64,000 nucleotides of DNA, from the NCBI GenBank assembly GCA_008729055.1, contig SDUX01000006.1, positions 2,241,501-2,305,500 of the forward strand, read 5' to 3'. Below, one piece after another: positions 43,988 to 55,381 of the stretch. The DNA comes from Pyropia haitanensis. Lineage: Eukaryota > Rhodophyta > Bangiophyceae > Bangiales > Bangiaceae. Under the pieces are notes generated by a model. The model ran no database searches, was not told where the DNA came from, and was given only the letters and a program-made list of their open reading frames with translations. Each line of letters opens with the position of its first letter. Position 1 is the stretch's first letter. The position numbers were made by a program, and so were the translations under genes.

Positions 43988-46600
43988 GGCCGTCCGCGGC
44001 CGCCGCGGGGGCGGGCGAGGCCGCAGGGAGCGGCCGCCGTTGGCGCCGCGCGCCGCCGCGCCGCCGCTGCCGCCACGCCCCTGCCGCGGCCGCCGCAGCC
44101 GCCGAGGACGACGACACCGTCGCGCGCGCCGCGGCGTTGGGTGCTCGTCGTGGGGGAAAGGAGGGAGGGCGCGTGCCGCCGCTGCCGTCGTCGCCGCTGC
44201 GACCGCCGCCGTCGTCGTCTCTGCCGCCGCCGCCGCCGCCGCCGCTGCACCCGCCGCCGCCGCCCGCGCCCGTCAGCGCCTCGTCCCCCCCGCCGTGCGC
44301 CGCGCACGCCGCCGCGCCCGCCCTCGCACACGCACGCGCGGGTCAATCGGGCGCGCCGCGGCGTCGCCGCCCACCCCCCCCGGCCTCGAGGCGCGCCAGT
44401 GCGTGCATTGCGACGACCGCTGCGCGCGTGCACCACACGCGCCGCCGCGGCTCGTAGCACGGATCAGGCGGGCCGCGGCGCCACGATGCTGCTGCCATCC
44501 GCACACGGCGGGCACGGCAGCGCCACATCCGACCTTGGCGGGGGATCCGGGCCAGGCGGAACCCCCGGCACGCTCCAACCACCCGGCGTGCACGGGTGAT
44601 GCACCGCTGCCGGGGGGGGCGCCGCCGATGCACGGCATTCTCACACCCAGCAATGTACGAAGCCAGTGGCAGCTGCAGGCGGGCGGTGGGTGAGACCGTG
44701 GCGGGCTGCGGCTGCTGTCCCGGCGGTGCGGTCACCTGACTGGTCGACTAGTCAAGTGTGAGGGCGACGCCGAACGCCATCACTGATCCCGCTGAGAGTG
44801 GGATGCGTGCAACTGACACATCGGCGGTGTCAGAACAACGTACCGGACACCGTGACACACTGGTCTAACGCTGGGTGGCAGGTGTGAATGTATCAAGGAA
44901 GGTTGCCTCGCGGGCCCGGGGTTGGCCGGGCGCCGCGCGGTCGGCCTTTATTGGGGGCCGGGAGATGCAGATAGGTAATTCCAAGGCGAGTTAGTGTGCA
45001 TGCAAGTCGTGTCACTCACAGCAGGCATTGCATTGACCACCTCCTGTGGAAGCCCAAGTTTTCAGGCACAGCCGCGCGAGCACGTCGAGCGCCGATCGTT
45101 CCAATCTGATTCCCTTACCACATACCGGTGCGCCCCTAACTTTAGATCTGTAACACGAACGATATTGCAGCCGCACCGATTTTGGCGGTCGCGCATGTGT
45201 AGAACTGCACAAAAGATGCATGACCAATCACGTACCTCAGAGTCGGTTCAACCAATAGCTGCTCAGTATCGTGCTTAGTTGTTGAGGAGACAGGATTCAT
45301 TGCTGGCATTTCAGCCCAGATCGACGAGAGAACTCGCTCCTGTCTGGCTCTCCCGGTCTGGTAAAAAAATCGCCTGAGATCGACGGGAAACAGCGGAAAT
45401 AGCGGGGAAACCCTGCCGTTCTTGGACCAATCAGCGGCCTGCTCGAAGTGGGCTCACAGCTGTAGCCAATCAGGTGCTCTTGGGATGAGAAGCGCCACGC
45501 AACCACTGTGGTGTTCTCGCGCCCCATTGGTCTAGAAGCAGTCAGGTGGCTGCTGTAGTGCTCTTGTCTGTATGCACAATGGCCAAAATTCGGACTTCCG
45601 CAATACGTTGCACCAATGAGACGGACGCAGCTTCTTCTCAGCTGGGGCCCGGGACGCCTTTCACAGTGTCCACAGCCGCCACCACCTTGACCATTCCTGC
45701 CATGGGCAAGCACAGGCTCACCCCGTCTTCTTCACGTCCCATGTCTCTCCTGCATGCCAAGTCGCGTCCTTAAATTCTCACGCATCAAGGTGCACATATC
45801 GACAACGAACGAATCACCCACCCGGGTCAGGCGAGTGCCTTGTGACTGTCTCACAGAAATGCAATATACATCCGATTGCCATACCGACCGATACCGACCA
45901 GCGAGTAAATCACGCTTACTATTTATCGATCGGGATACCGTCGATTACCGATATCGTTTTTCGATCAGATTTACCGACTTGCCAACCTGCTGACAGCAAG
46001 AGTGGAGGCGTCCTCGCGCGCTCAAGAGGTCACAGGGTCGCCCCCCAAAAGAATCGGTCTCTGGAGCACCCTGAGTGGACCGGCGGAGAGCCATCGGGAA
46101 ATGGCGATGTTCTTATATGAGTGATATGCAGAGGTCAGGAGTTTGCTCGGGCCCGTGTGCTAACGCGTCGCCGTCTCGCCCACGCAGAAAAACCGCCATC
46201 GTCATCCCCCGTCCCCCCAACACGAAGCACAGATACCGCCGTAACCGCTGCTGCCGCGACCGCCCCTACTCAATGACGCAACCGATCCCTTCACGCCCAC
46301 TGAATGCCGCCACCGCGGCAGCAGCCCACCGCCAAACACCACCCCCGCCGCCGTGACGGACCTAACCGCCATCAAAAAGCTAAACAGCCACTGTCCCTCG
46401 CTCCTCCCCTCCAAAAACAGTCGCCGCCACCACGTCCGCCATGCCCACCCCAGACCACAAGACAAACATAACCGATAATGCCGCCACCGTGCACACTCCT
46501 CCCCGACACAGAGTCAAATGCAAGCACATGACAACGTCTCCTCTCGTCCCCCCCCAGAAGATACTGCCCCCTCCACCGCCCTCACAGTCTCCACCTACCA
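43988..46600. other. upstream of sulfotransferase, then AT-richer intergenic DNA
   Basis: 43988-44740 is GC-rich low-complexity. GC drops from about 44740 on. 45880-45970 has ACCGAT/ATCGAT-rich short repeats. Open frames lack any recognisable domain; no gene supported. Confidence 0.45.
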
Positions 46601-46635
46601 CCGCACTCACCACCGCCAAAAGAAGGACGCCACCC

Positions 46636-46880
46636 TTGTCGCCATCGCCGCCGTCGTCGCTATCGCCGCCTTTGTCCCCGTCGTCGCAGTCGTTGCCGTG
46701 GTCGCCGTCGCCGCTATCGTCGCCGACGTCGCCGTCGTTGCCATCGCCGCCGTCATTGCCGTCGCCTCCGTCGTCGCCGCCGTCGTCGTCGCCGCCGCCG
46801 TCGCCGTCGCCGTCGCTGCCGTTTTCACCATCGCCACCGTGGTCCCCGTCGTCGTCACCACCGTCCGTCGCGGTCGCCGC
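46636..46880. repeat. GTCGCC/GTCGTC minisatellite
   Basis: About 245 bp of imperfect GTCGCC, GTCGTC and GCCGTC units. It gives poly-Val/Ala frames on one strand and poly-Asp/Gly on the other; not a gene. Confidence 0.85.
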
Positions 46881-48704
46881 GTACGCCAACCGCGACACTG
46901 GCCACACAACCCACGGGGCCATGGCATGCAGAAGAACGTTCCGTACTGTACCAAAATCAGTTCAGCTACAAATCACAGCGAGTTATCACATCATCGAGAA
47001 CACTCATCCGCGAACCGATACTTCGATTCTGGCTGGGGAGAGGAGCCAGCGTTCCGGCGGGCGCGGCCCCTCGAGAAGCCGACCCCGAGCAGTTGGCGTT
47101 GATGCAGTTGACCAGTTTTGTCCGCGGACAATGGCGTCGGCATGTTGCCCGGCGCACTCGCTGCAGACATATCCTGTTACAAAGAACGGGTCTCGCGTCT
47201 GCTTACTATCTCTAGAATAAAAGCTCTGTTATGGAGGCATCACCGGCGGGGCTGCTCGGCCGCGGGAACACGTCGTGAGGTCACAAGAGGATCTCGTGTC
47301 TGTTTCTGTTCCAACATGGGAGCTCCGTTAACTTCGGCCATGGCGGCGCCGGCCGAGCTGATTGTTCTCTGTGCAGCGCACTTCGTTACGCGTAGAAACG
47401 GAAGCGTCACGACGCAGTGAGGCCTAACCCGTGAATCTCTGGCGGCAGTGCGTGCGCCCAAAACGGCCGTTTCGGGCGAACTCCGACCCCCCTTGAGAGC
47501 AAAAATCTGAGGGCACGTCCTGCAATGTGACCATCGCTCTATATTCGCCCATATTTGTGCCACGTGGCTCCGTTGGTCGCAGAACGGCGCGTCTTGCGTC
47601 TCGCAGCAATGTCGGATGACCAACGGGACGCGAAAACGGCCGTATGTGGCCAATATATTTCGGTGTAGTTGTTTCAAGTCGTCAGTGCCACGTTTAGTTC
47701 TCGTTGGTCCTGCGACTATCGGGGTGACCAAATCGACCCTGTTTGGTCATCCCGATAGTCGCAGACCATCCATTTTGGTCACACGGGACCCCCGTGGGAC
47801 CTGAATCAGACGCGCCACGTGGCGTTTTTAACCACATTCTGTTCTCGTTGGCTCCTGGTTCGGAAAAGTAGCCCCGGTCTCGGCTGCAACCACATTGCGT
47901 TTTTGACGCCCTCCCGTCATGCCCGATAGTGTCGCGACTATCCGTATAGTCCACCAATCAGAAGCCCCCACGTAAGCACACGTGGCATCCTTAAATGGTC
48001 ATTTTAGACCGTTGGTCCCACATTGCAGGACGTGCACTGAGCGCACTCGGATTGCGACCGCCCCATGCACTGCGACCGCTGCTCTATTGACTTGAGCTTC
48101 ATGCCCTTTCCGTGATTTATCAATCACATTTTCCGTGATCTCATGCACGTTATTTGACGTGATCACACGTCACGCCTCCCCTCGGAAGGGCGCGACGTGG
48201 AGCGCGATAAGAAAATTGAAACAATTGGTAGAAAACAACGCATTTGAGGTGTTCTGGGGCGTCCCCACGCCGTCCGCCTCCCAGCGACCGCTTTCAGTCT
48301 GTTGTTGAGCACACACAGGGGATGCGCTGTGCGTGGCGCCCGCCCCCACCAATGCTGCTATTCGTCTCGGCTGGTGCGGCGGTGGTAAGGGCGCAAGGGG
48401 GGGGGGGGAGGTGGACCACGCGGCCAGGGCGGCGACGGTGCTCGGAGACATTTTGCGCGGTCTTTGGCGGCTCGCGGCGGGTTCCGCTTGAACGGTAGGG
48501 AGAGGGCATTCGGAGGGGGAAGGGATGGCTATCGCCCACCTCTCATTTTGCTCTGCGTATCGGGGGCTCTTCCGCGCACGCAACAGATCTTTTCACGGGT
48601 CCGTCAGGACCAAAAAAGGCGTGCTTTGCGTCTACGTCGCCCGCCCGTTGCGACCGCCGCGACCGCCGCGATGTGTGCGTCGTGTGGGCGCACGCCGCGG
48701 CATC
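46881..48704. other. AT-richer intergenic DNA with a hairpin, no supported gene
   Basis: Contains the hairpin at 47710-47764 and a further GATAGT/ACTATC pair near 47924-47942. No protein-like frame recognised. Confidence 0.45.
47710..47764. repeat. 23-bp inverted repeat
   Basis: The left arm 47710-47732 (CTGCGACTATCGGGGTGACC...) and right arm 47742-47764 match at 22 of 23 positions, loop 9 bases. Probable foldback element or end of a small element. Confidence 0.9.
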
Positions 48705-48747
48705 GACTTAGTTTGCTGGGAACAGCTTGAGAAATTTTTGCGTCACT

Positions 48748-49321
48748 AGAGAGCTTCAGCAGGAAGGATCTGGCAAGAGATCTCGATAATTTCTCGGTAG
48801 CGTGGCAGCAGAATATTCTTTCCAGAACTGAGGCTGCGGGACCTTCAGCAGGTACCAGATCTCGTTATGGAAAACTCCACGTTGCGTGGATGTAGTTGAC
48901 ACGAAACGTGGAGCAAACAGCACGTCCCTGCCGGAGGGGACCCGCCCCAGATCGGTCGCCCGCCGAGGGATGCATTGCGTCGCCAAGAAGGACAGGTCCT
49001 GCAGCGGGAGACAGGCGTGGTGCGGAGGCGTTGGGCGGGCACACTGGCGGAGGAGGCGGCGTCAGGCGATTGTGTCTCGTCGGACTTCGCCAATTCGAAA
49101 TACCGTGCGTCGCTGGACTGGGCGCGACGCAGCGTCGTTCGCAGCCGACAATTGCTGCTCAGCACAACACGTGTCCTCCTCCCCGTACCGAGATCCACTT
49201 CGTTACGCGGGGCCACATAAGGGTTTTTTCCTTACCAGATCTCGGTACGGGGAGACTACGTGGCAAACGTGTCAAGCATATAACGAGATCTTAACGAGAT
49301 CTGTACGTGCTGAAGCTCTCA
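48748..49321. mobile_element. 574-bp non-autonomous element nested in R1 copy C, TSD ACT
   Basis: Terminal inverted repeats AGAGAGCTTCAGCA (48748-48761) and TGCTGAAGCTCTCA (49308-49321), 13 of 14 matching. Flanked by ACT at 48745-48747 and 49322-49324. Copy B at 10790-10805 shows the empty site with a single ACT. Several AGATCTCG/CGAGATCT motifs cluster near both ends (48778, 48853, 49229, 49284, 49295), as expected of transposase-binding sites. No transposase frame. Confidence 0.88.
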
Positions 49322-50139
49322 ACTTTCTGAAACGCGTTGTAGCGGCGTGTGACGCATTGCACCGAAGTGTGCGCTGGGCACTTCACCACGTGCAACGCGA
49401 GTCGGGGACCACTTCACCAACTTTTCTGAAGCATGCTCAATCGACTAAACCGACATCGCTGAGCACGGCTATGTGCTCAGAAAGTGTCGCAAACGTCGGG
49501 AAGCGGGTCATATGGCCACCTGAAGTGTCTATTCTGGACAGGTAGCCGCGACAGGCCGTCCAACGCCCCACAGTGCTCTCATCCTTCAAAAACTACATCT
49601 ATCAGATCTAGACATTGTTTCTCCGTCAGCAGCGCCCCCGAGCGGCGTAACCGAGGGGGGATGGTGATTGCATTATGTCCGTTCATGGGTTCTTTGGGGG
49701 CTCTGCTCTACCAGACGTGTGCAGACCCGCACGCACAACTGAATAGAACAAGTAAAACTGGCTTGTGTATCCACCTGGCCTGCTGGGTGGCCAGGAAATG
49801 GTGAAGCGGGCGACCGGGCGGGGTGGAGGGGGGCGTCGGGCGCCGGCGCTTCAGCAGTTGGGAGTTGCCAGTCGTTGACCAGGATGGGTGTTCTTCCAAA
49901 TGTGGTACTCTCATGTCCATCAGGAGTAAGTTCAGTATTGATTGTTACAGATTTGCAGTTCAAATCGTGTGACAGCCTATCAGACCAGACGTACGGGACA
50001 CTAGATTCGCCAAACAGGCCGCGAGATGTGTATCAAGTCTGAGGTGTGTGTACTTTTGTTTCCACATCAAATAATCGCGGCTTATAAGTTTTTTCAAATA
50101 CCTCTGCGTGCAAGCAGCGTGGCTGGTCACCCCGCCCCC

Positions 50140-51305
50140 CGCATGGCGGCGGCCGCTGCCGCCACGGGGGCAGCGGCGGGAGGGGGCGGCGGCGGCAGCC
50201 ATTGCCGCCGCCGCGAGGGCGGGGGCGGCGGCGCCAGCCGCCACTGCGGTGGCGGGGGCCGCGGCAGCGGCGATAGCGAGCGGTGGCGGCAGAGGCAGCC
50301 GACAAAGGAAGCCCGCGATTGACGGCAAAAGGCAGGCGGCGGCAGCCCGCTGGCGGCGGCAGTCCGCTCGCGGCGGCCGGCAGCAACGGCGGCGGCTGCA
50401 GCGGCAGCCGGGCGGCAGCAACCCGGTGGGGGCGGCGGCGGTGGGGGCGGCGGCCGGGGCGAAAGCCTGGGCGGCAGGCGGCCGGCGGCCGGCCAGGCAG
50501 GCGGCTGGCGGCAGGCAGCAACGGCGGCGGCGGCAGCGGCAGCCGGGGCAGCAGCTGCCCGCAGCGGCGGGGGCGGAGGCGGCGGTGGCGGCCGGCCGCG
50601 GCCGCCCGCCGCTGCAGCCGCGGCGGCCGGCGGCGGCGGCAGGCTGCGGTGGCGGCAGCGGCGGCGGCGGCGGCAGCGGTGGCGTCGGCCGCGGCCGCAG
50701 CAGCCGCGGCGGCCACGGCGGCGGCGGTGGCGGGCGGCCGCGGCCGCCCGCCGCGGCAGCCGCGACGGCCGCGGAGGCGGCGGTGGCGGGCGGCGGCGGG
50801 GGCGGGGACGGCCGCGACGGGGGCGGCGGCGGCGGTGGCGGCGGACGGCCGCGGCCGCCAGCTGCGGCAGGAGCGGCGGCGGCGGCGGCGGCGGCCGCGG
50901 TGGGCGGCCGGCGGCCGGCAGCAACGGCGGCGGCGGCAGCGGCAGCCGGTGCGGCTCCAGCCCGCAGCGGCGGGGACGGAGGCGGCGGTGGCGGGCGGCC
51001 GCGGCCGCCTGCCGCGGCAGCCGCGGCGGCGGCGGCGGCGGCGGTGGCGGGCGGCGGCGGGGGCGGCGACGGTGGCGGCGGCGGCGGCGGCGGCGGCGGT
51101 GGGCGGCGGGCGGCGGCGGCGGCGGTGGCGGCGGCCGCGGCCGCCCGCCGCGGCAGCCGCGGTGGCGGCGGGTGTGGGCCAGGGTGGCGGGGGGCGCAGC
51201 GCGTGGCAGGGGTGCAGGGGGGGCAGCTCGTGACATGGGGGGCTGGGGTGGCTGCCCGTGGCGGGGGCGGGGCAGCCGCGGGGGGAGCGGCAGCAGCCGC
51301 GGCGC
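50140..51305. repeat. GGC-rich tract of R1 copy C
   Basis: About 1.2 kb of GGC/GGCAGC/GGCGGC low-complexity, G on the plus strand. It is the counterpart of the tracts in copies A and B. Long frames are artefacts. Confidence 0.85.
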
Positions 51306-51361
51306 AGTGCCTGCTAAACCGTCTCAAAAAAAAACTGCTTTTTCGGTTGCGGGGCCCCTTG

Positions 51362-52141
51362 CGCAGTGGTGTCAAACCCGCGAACGCCGGGACAACGTGC
51401 AGCGGCGTGCATAGCCGCTGACGGGGCTTGTGAGAGGGGGGGGGGACCGACCCGGAGTGCACGCCGCGTGCGTCCATGGCACGAAATTTTGCACTCTGTG
51501 CACAGAATATTGCACTCAGTGCGCGCCAGAGCGCAGGCCTTGGCACACAGCTGTGCACGGCCGTCTCGAGCTGCCAGATTATTTACTACGGCCCAATTCA
51601 ACAAGTGTGGGTGGCCTGTGTACTGCGCTGGACCATGAGGCAAGGTCATTGGCGCTATCCTCGAAACCGTCACCGTCCGGCGGAATGAGGATGGATTTCT
51701 GAGAGTGAGGGCGTGCTTTGGGGCAGCCCAACTACTGCCGATTGGGTAGTTTCGGGAATAGATCTGGGCCCGGCGTGCATCGGAGTGCACTGCTCCTTGC
51801 AAAGGCGTGCGCTCCACTGCGCGTGGCCTGTGCCATCGCATGGCACGCAATGCACAAAACCGTGCATCGTGTTGACATCGTAGCGACTGAGGACGACGAG
51901 CATGGGTTCCGGTGACATACTGCAGGACGTAGACATGCTCCAGTGCTCCCGTACGGCGGTGGGGAAAAAAAAGAGTTCCGGAACTCATGCCACAAAAGTG
52001 TACGGCGCCGTGCGTCGGCGTACCATATTATCGAGGTCTGAGACCCATTGGAGTGAGGTTTTCACGCCGTTGCACGGCCGATTGCACGCCCTGAGGGCGA
52101 AATTTTGATCCGCGGACGTTCGCGGGTTTGACACCACTGCG
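51362..52141. mobile_element. 780-bp inverted-repeat element (CGCAGTGG family), TSD TTG
   Basis: Inverted ends of about 29 bp, starting CGCAGTGGTGTCAAACCCGC on both sides (right end in complement), 27 of 29 alike. Flanked by TTG at 51359-51361 and 52142-52144. Inserted just past the end of R1 copy C. Internal sequence is rich in GTGCAC-like words; no transposase frame recognised. Confidence 0.88.
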
Positions 52142-53178
52142 TTGCGGGCTTGCGTCGGATCTTGCTTTCACGCAAGCCAGTCTGCGGGACAAGCAAGATT
52201 TTTCTGTGGAGTCTGCTTGTTCCGCAAGTCAGCCATTCTTGCGCGACCCTTTGCGGAAATCTCCCACGCCGCGACGGTCAACGACCGTCGCAGCGTACCC
52301 AATCAGAGACCAGGACGGAACAGGTGTTCGAAGCCCTGGGCCGTCCTGGCTACCTGGACCAGCGCCGGGTTCTCGCTCTTCCGCTGAGACAGTAGCTGCT
52401 CGTTTACCTGCAACAGCATCGCAGTCGAGCCGCACACCTCAAGGCGGACTATTTCCACCTCCTGCCGCAGGCAATCAGGGTCCGGCTTCTACGCCTCAGT
52501 GGATGCCGCTTCCATGGCGATACCTACCGTCGAGAGCGAGGGGGAAGCGGAGGCGTGCTGAGGGAAGGGGGAGGCGGGAGAGGGAGCTACTATCGGCTGA
52601 AGCGAAGTTGACGGCGGGCACCATCCCCGCACCGCGCCACCGTTACCAGTTACCACAGCCTGCAGTGGCTGCCGCTCCGCAGCGCCCCAAAGAGCCGTCA
52701 TCACTGCGACCCCCACGGACGAGAACGGGGGGAGAGCGGACGGGCGTGGGGGAGTGAAGGTAAGGGGGCTACCTGCGGGCAGAGAAGCGGTTGAGCGGAG
52801 TGGAGGGGGGGGGGGGAGGAAGAGGGTGCCACCCCTTTGCGCTACGCCATCCGCCCAAGCCGGGTCGTCAAGCGCCTCGTCAAGGCGTCTCCCTCGACGT
52901 CACTTTTCTTACCACCGGGCCCCGCAGAGTGCGGGAGATTTTCGCCGCAATGGCCCATGCAGAGGCGACTCCGCAAGATGGTTTGCGGCGACCACAAGCC
53001 ACCTTGAGGTCATTGCAAACGTCCCAAGGTGCGGATTGCATGGAGCCCTGCAGTGAAGCGTTTCGGTCCGTCGCCATCGGTGATTTTCTATGGTCAGACA
53101 GCTGAGCTCCATGCACTTCTGTCCGTATGAGATGAACTCCGTCGATGGACCGAAAGGCACCCATGTAAATGAAAAACA
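52142..53178. other. intergenic between two elements, no supported gene
   Basis: Includes related inverted words (TTTGCGGAAATCTCCC at 52251-52266 against GGGAGATTTTCGCCGCAA at 52933-52950), hinting at another diverged inverted-repeat element. Not resolved. Confidence 0.35.
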
Positions 53179-53470
53179 AAAAACTGAGAAAAATCGGGGC
53201 TCACACTGTCGAAACAGAGGGTGACAACCGCTTGCGGGCCGGCCCAAGCAAAGGAAAAGCAAGACTTTTTTGAGACGGTTTAGCAGGCACTGCGCGGTGG
53301 GGGCGGCAGCAGCCGCGGTGGGGGCGGGGGCACCCGCGGACACGTCGGCGGGGGCACCCACCCGGCTGCGACCGTGGCGGCGGCGGGGGGGGCAGGGGCA
53401 GCCGCCTGTGGGGGCGGCGGTGGCGGGGGCGGCGGCGGCAGCGCCGCCCTGGTGCGCGCTGCCACCGCAG
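53179..53470 (-). repeat. R1 end fragment with short GGC tract
   Basis: In reverse, a short GGC-type tract is followed by GCGCAGTGCCTGCTAAACCG and TCTCAAAAAA (53267-53296 region), the same junction as the right end of copy C at 51303-51330. Confidence 0.7.
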
Positions 53471-53572
53471 TTCCGAGGTCCACACCCAAAATACCCAATC
53501 GGTGAAGTACATCTCCGACTGCCCATCTCCGGGTGCAGCCTTGACGCAGCCTTGACGCAGCCTTGACCCCAG

Positions 53573-54938
53573 CGCTGTGGTGTCTAATCCGTAAACGTCG
53601 GGTCACCAAATTTGGGGCGTGCTCGGCGCGTGCGACCGCGTGCGACTGGAAAAAATCGCCCTGTCAGGTACCATGAGGGGCGTTTTTTTCGCACTTCACG
53701 GCGCACGCCTTGTAAGCAGACTTCGCTCCACTTCCGGAACTCGACCTTGGCGACGTGGTGGAGGTCCTCTACGTCCCGTTCGTTCTCTCTCTTTGCATAT
53801 GGTCGGAAGTCGAGCGGAGGAGCACACGACGCTATAAGGCGCAATGCACGCACGGATTTGTGCATCGTCGAGCAAATATGGCACGGCTGCGTAGTCGCCC
53901 CGCACGACCGAGCACGGCTTCTCGGACGGTCGCGTCCGCCAAACGGCGAACTTAAGTCTTCGGACGCTGGAATGAGCCTCATGAGTGCTGTACTTTGCGC
54001 AACGACTTATCCCGAAAATTGCTAGGCATTCCGTGCCGTTCGTTGTGTCCCGTGGTTCAGCCTGGCGAGGGACCGAAAAAGCGCAGCGGTTCTGACAGCA
54101 ATGAACTTCTAACCTGCGGTCGACTGCTCTTCCTGAGAAGCAGTGGCTGGCCCACTTCGACCAGCGACATCCCCCGAAGCAGGTAGCGTATGTGGACTCA
54201 AGAAGGGTGAACGTAGGGGCAGGTGGAGGTTCTCGCATTGTCAGTCGACGGGCGAAGCCGCAGTCTCCGCCGCCTTCCTGCGGAGCCTCCTTCGTGTGCC
54301 ATTAGGAACAAGGGTGCGCTCAAATGAGCCAAGCCGAGTGGGCACACGCTGAGCAACCATCAGTGTACACTCAAACCATCTCAGAAGCAGTACGGAACAG
54401 GCACCGCAGCTGTCGATGCGCTTGTCAATAGCCATCAGGTCGAAGTGTGGACACGTGGGCTCCCGGAAGAGCTTCACGTAACTCGTCCAGCTTCCGTTTG
54501 ACACTCTCGATGCCCTCGTACACTGCGTTCAAATGGACGCCTTGTGACCGAGCCCAGGAAACCAGAGGACCCCGACGCATCCGCACGGACGGTGGGTCTT
54601 GTCGCTCATTGACAGATATTGGTGCCTTGCAACTTTCGCACATAGGTATGTTCTCCTGGGTCTCGTGCGGACAAATGCACGGCCCAGCGCACTTGGCATT
54701 GCTCGAATTGTGTTAAGTCGAGAGGTAAATAATCTCACTTCGAGGGGGGACGGTCCGCCAGGTGGCACTCGACGTCGTTTCGCACGCGCACGTGCGCGTG
54801 CGCAAGCGTACGACGAGCGCACGAAAGCGTGCGAAGACTGCAAACGGCGTGCGCTCATGCACGCCGCCCCCCCCCCTCCACAGGCCTCTAGGACGCCCCT
54901 GCAACATTCAGGACGTTCACGGGTTAGACACCACTGCG
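53573..54938. mobile_element. 1,366-bp inverted-repeat element (CGCAGTGG family), TSD CAG
   Basis: Left end CGCTGTGGTGTCTAATCCGT (53573-53592); right end in complement CGCAGTGGTGTCTAACCCGT. Flanked by CAG at 53570-53572 and 54939-54941. It is the longest family member here. On the minus strand, 54425-54643 encodes a 72-residue ORF (see separate entry). No DDE transposase is recognisable. Confidence 0.85.
54425..54643 (-). CDS. 72-residue ORF inside the 1,366-bp element, unknown
   Basis: Starts at ATG 54643 with MCESCKAPIS, a CxxC start, and later has IESVKRKLDELREAL, a likely short amphipathic or coiled-coil helix. Composition is balanced, unlike GC-rich shadow frames. In the overlapping frame just downstream (54241-54504) the peptide FDLMAIDKRIDSCGACSV also looks protein-like, so the original product may have been longer and is now broken. 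It may be a transposon accessory ORF or captured exon; function unknown. Confidence 0.3.
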   Translation of the reverse strand: MCESCKAPISVNERQDPPSVRMRRGPLVSWARSQGVHLNAVYEGIESVKRKLDELREALPGAHVSTLRPDGY

Positions 54939-54941
54939 CAG

Positions 54942-55381
54942 GGTTGACGGGCCCCGTCAACCCTAGAGTTTCCCGTTTTGCCTTCGTGGGCGTGATGGCA
55001 GCGCTGGGGTCCGCGGCGGCCGTTGCCGCGTGAACCTTCGCGCGGGGCGCCGCGTGGCGGCGCCGCGGCACCGGCAGAAGAACAGGGGGGAGCTCGGCGG
55101 GGGTGGGACCGGGGCGAGCTCGGCGGCGGGGGGAAAACGGGGGCGAGCTTGGCGACGGAGGCAAGGGCCCGGCGGTGGGGGGGTCCGCTGCCACCGCCGC
55201 CGTGCCGCGGTGCGGCGACGAACGCGCGTGTCGCGGCGGCTCAGCGTCACATAATAACCCCGCGCGGGGGGCGACGGCGGCGGCGAGGCGGCATGACTAA
55301 AAACGGGTCAAGTTGACAGTCAGCTACGCTCCCCAGCTCCTCCCCCCTCCCCACCCCCCCCCCCCCGCCGCCACCCCGGCT
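54942..55381. other. region 3' of the alkaline phosphatase gene, no supported gene
   Basis: GC-rich with a GGGGAGCTCGGCGG-like triplicated word at 55087-55150. C runs at 55340-55366 precede the phosphatase stop. Confidence 0.5.

Larger units (their letters stand above)
48705..51361 (+). repeat. R1 repeat, copy C (forward)
   Basis: Begins CATCGACTTAGT...GGGAACAGCTTGAG (48709-48740), also present at the centre of the A/B pair (10750-10781). It is interrupted by a nested element at 48748-49321, resumes at TTTCTGAAACGCG, and continues to the GGC tract and the GCCTGCTAAACCGTCTCAAA end (51309-51328). It lacks about 520 bp found in copy B (deletion point near 49613-49625). Confidence 0.75.

Noticed and set aside
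46380..47102. Open frames with poly-Asp/Gly or poly-Val/Ala
   Set aside because: Translations of the GTCGCC minisatellite; no domain and both strands equally open.
51362..52141. Assignment of the CAGTGGTGTC-ended elements to hAT
   Set aside because: The ends resemble hAT termini, but the flanking duplications are 3 bp (TTG, CAG, CCG at three loci) and no 8-bp duplication fits.
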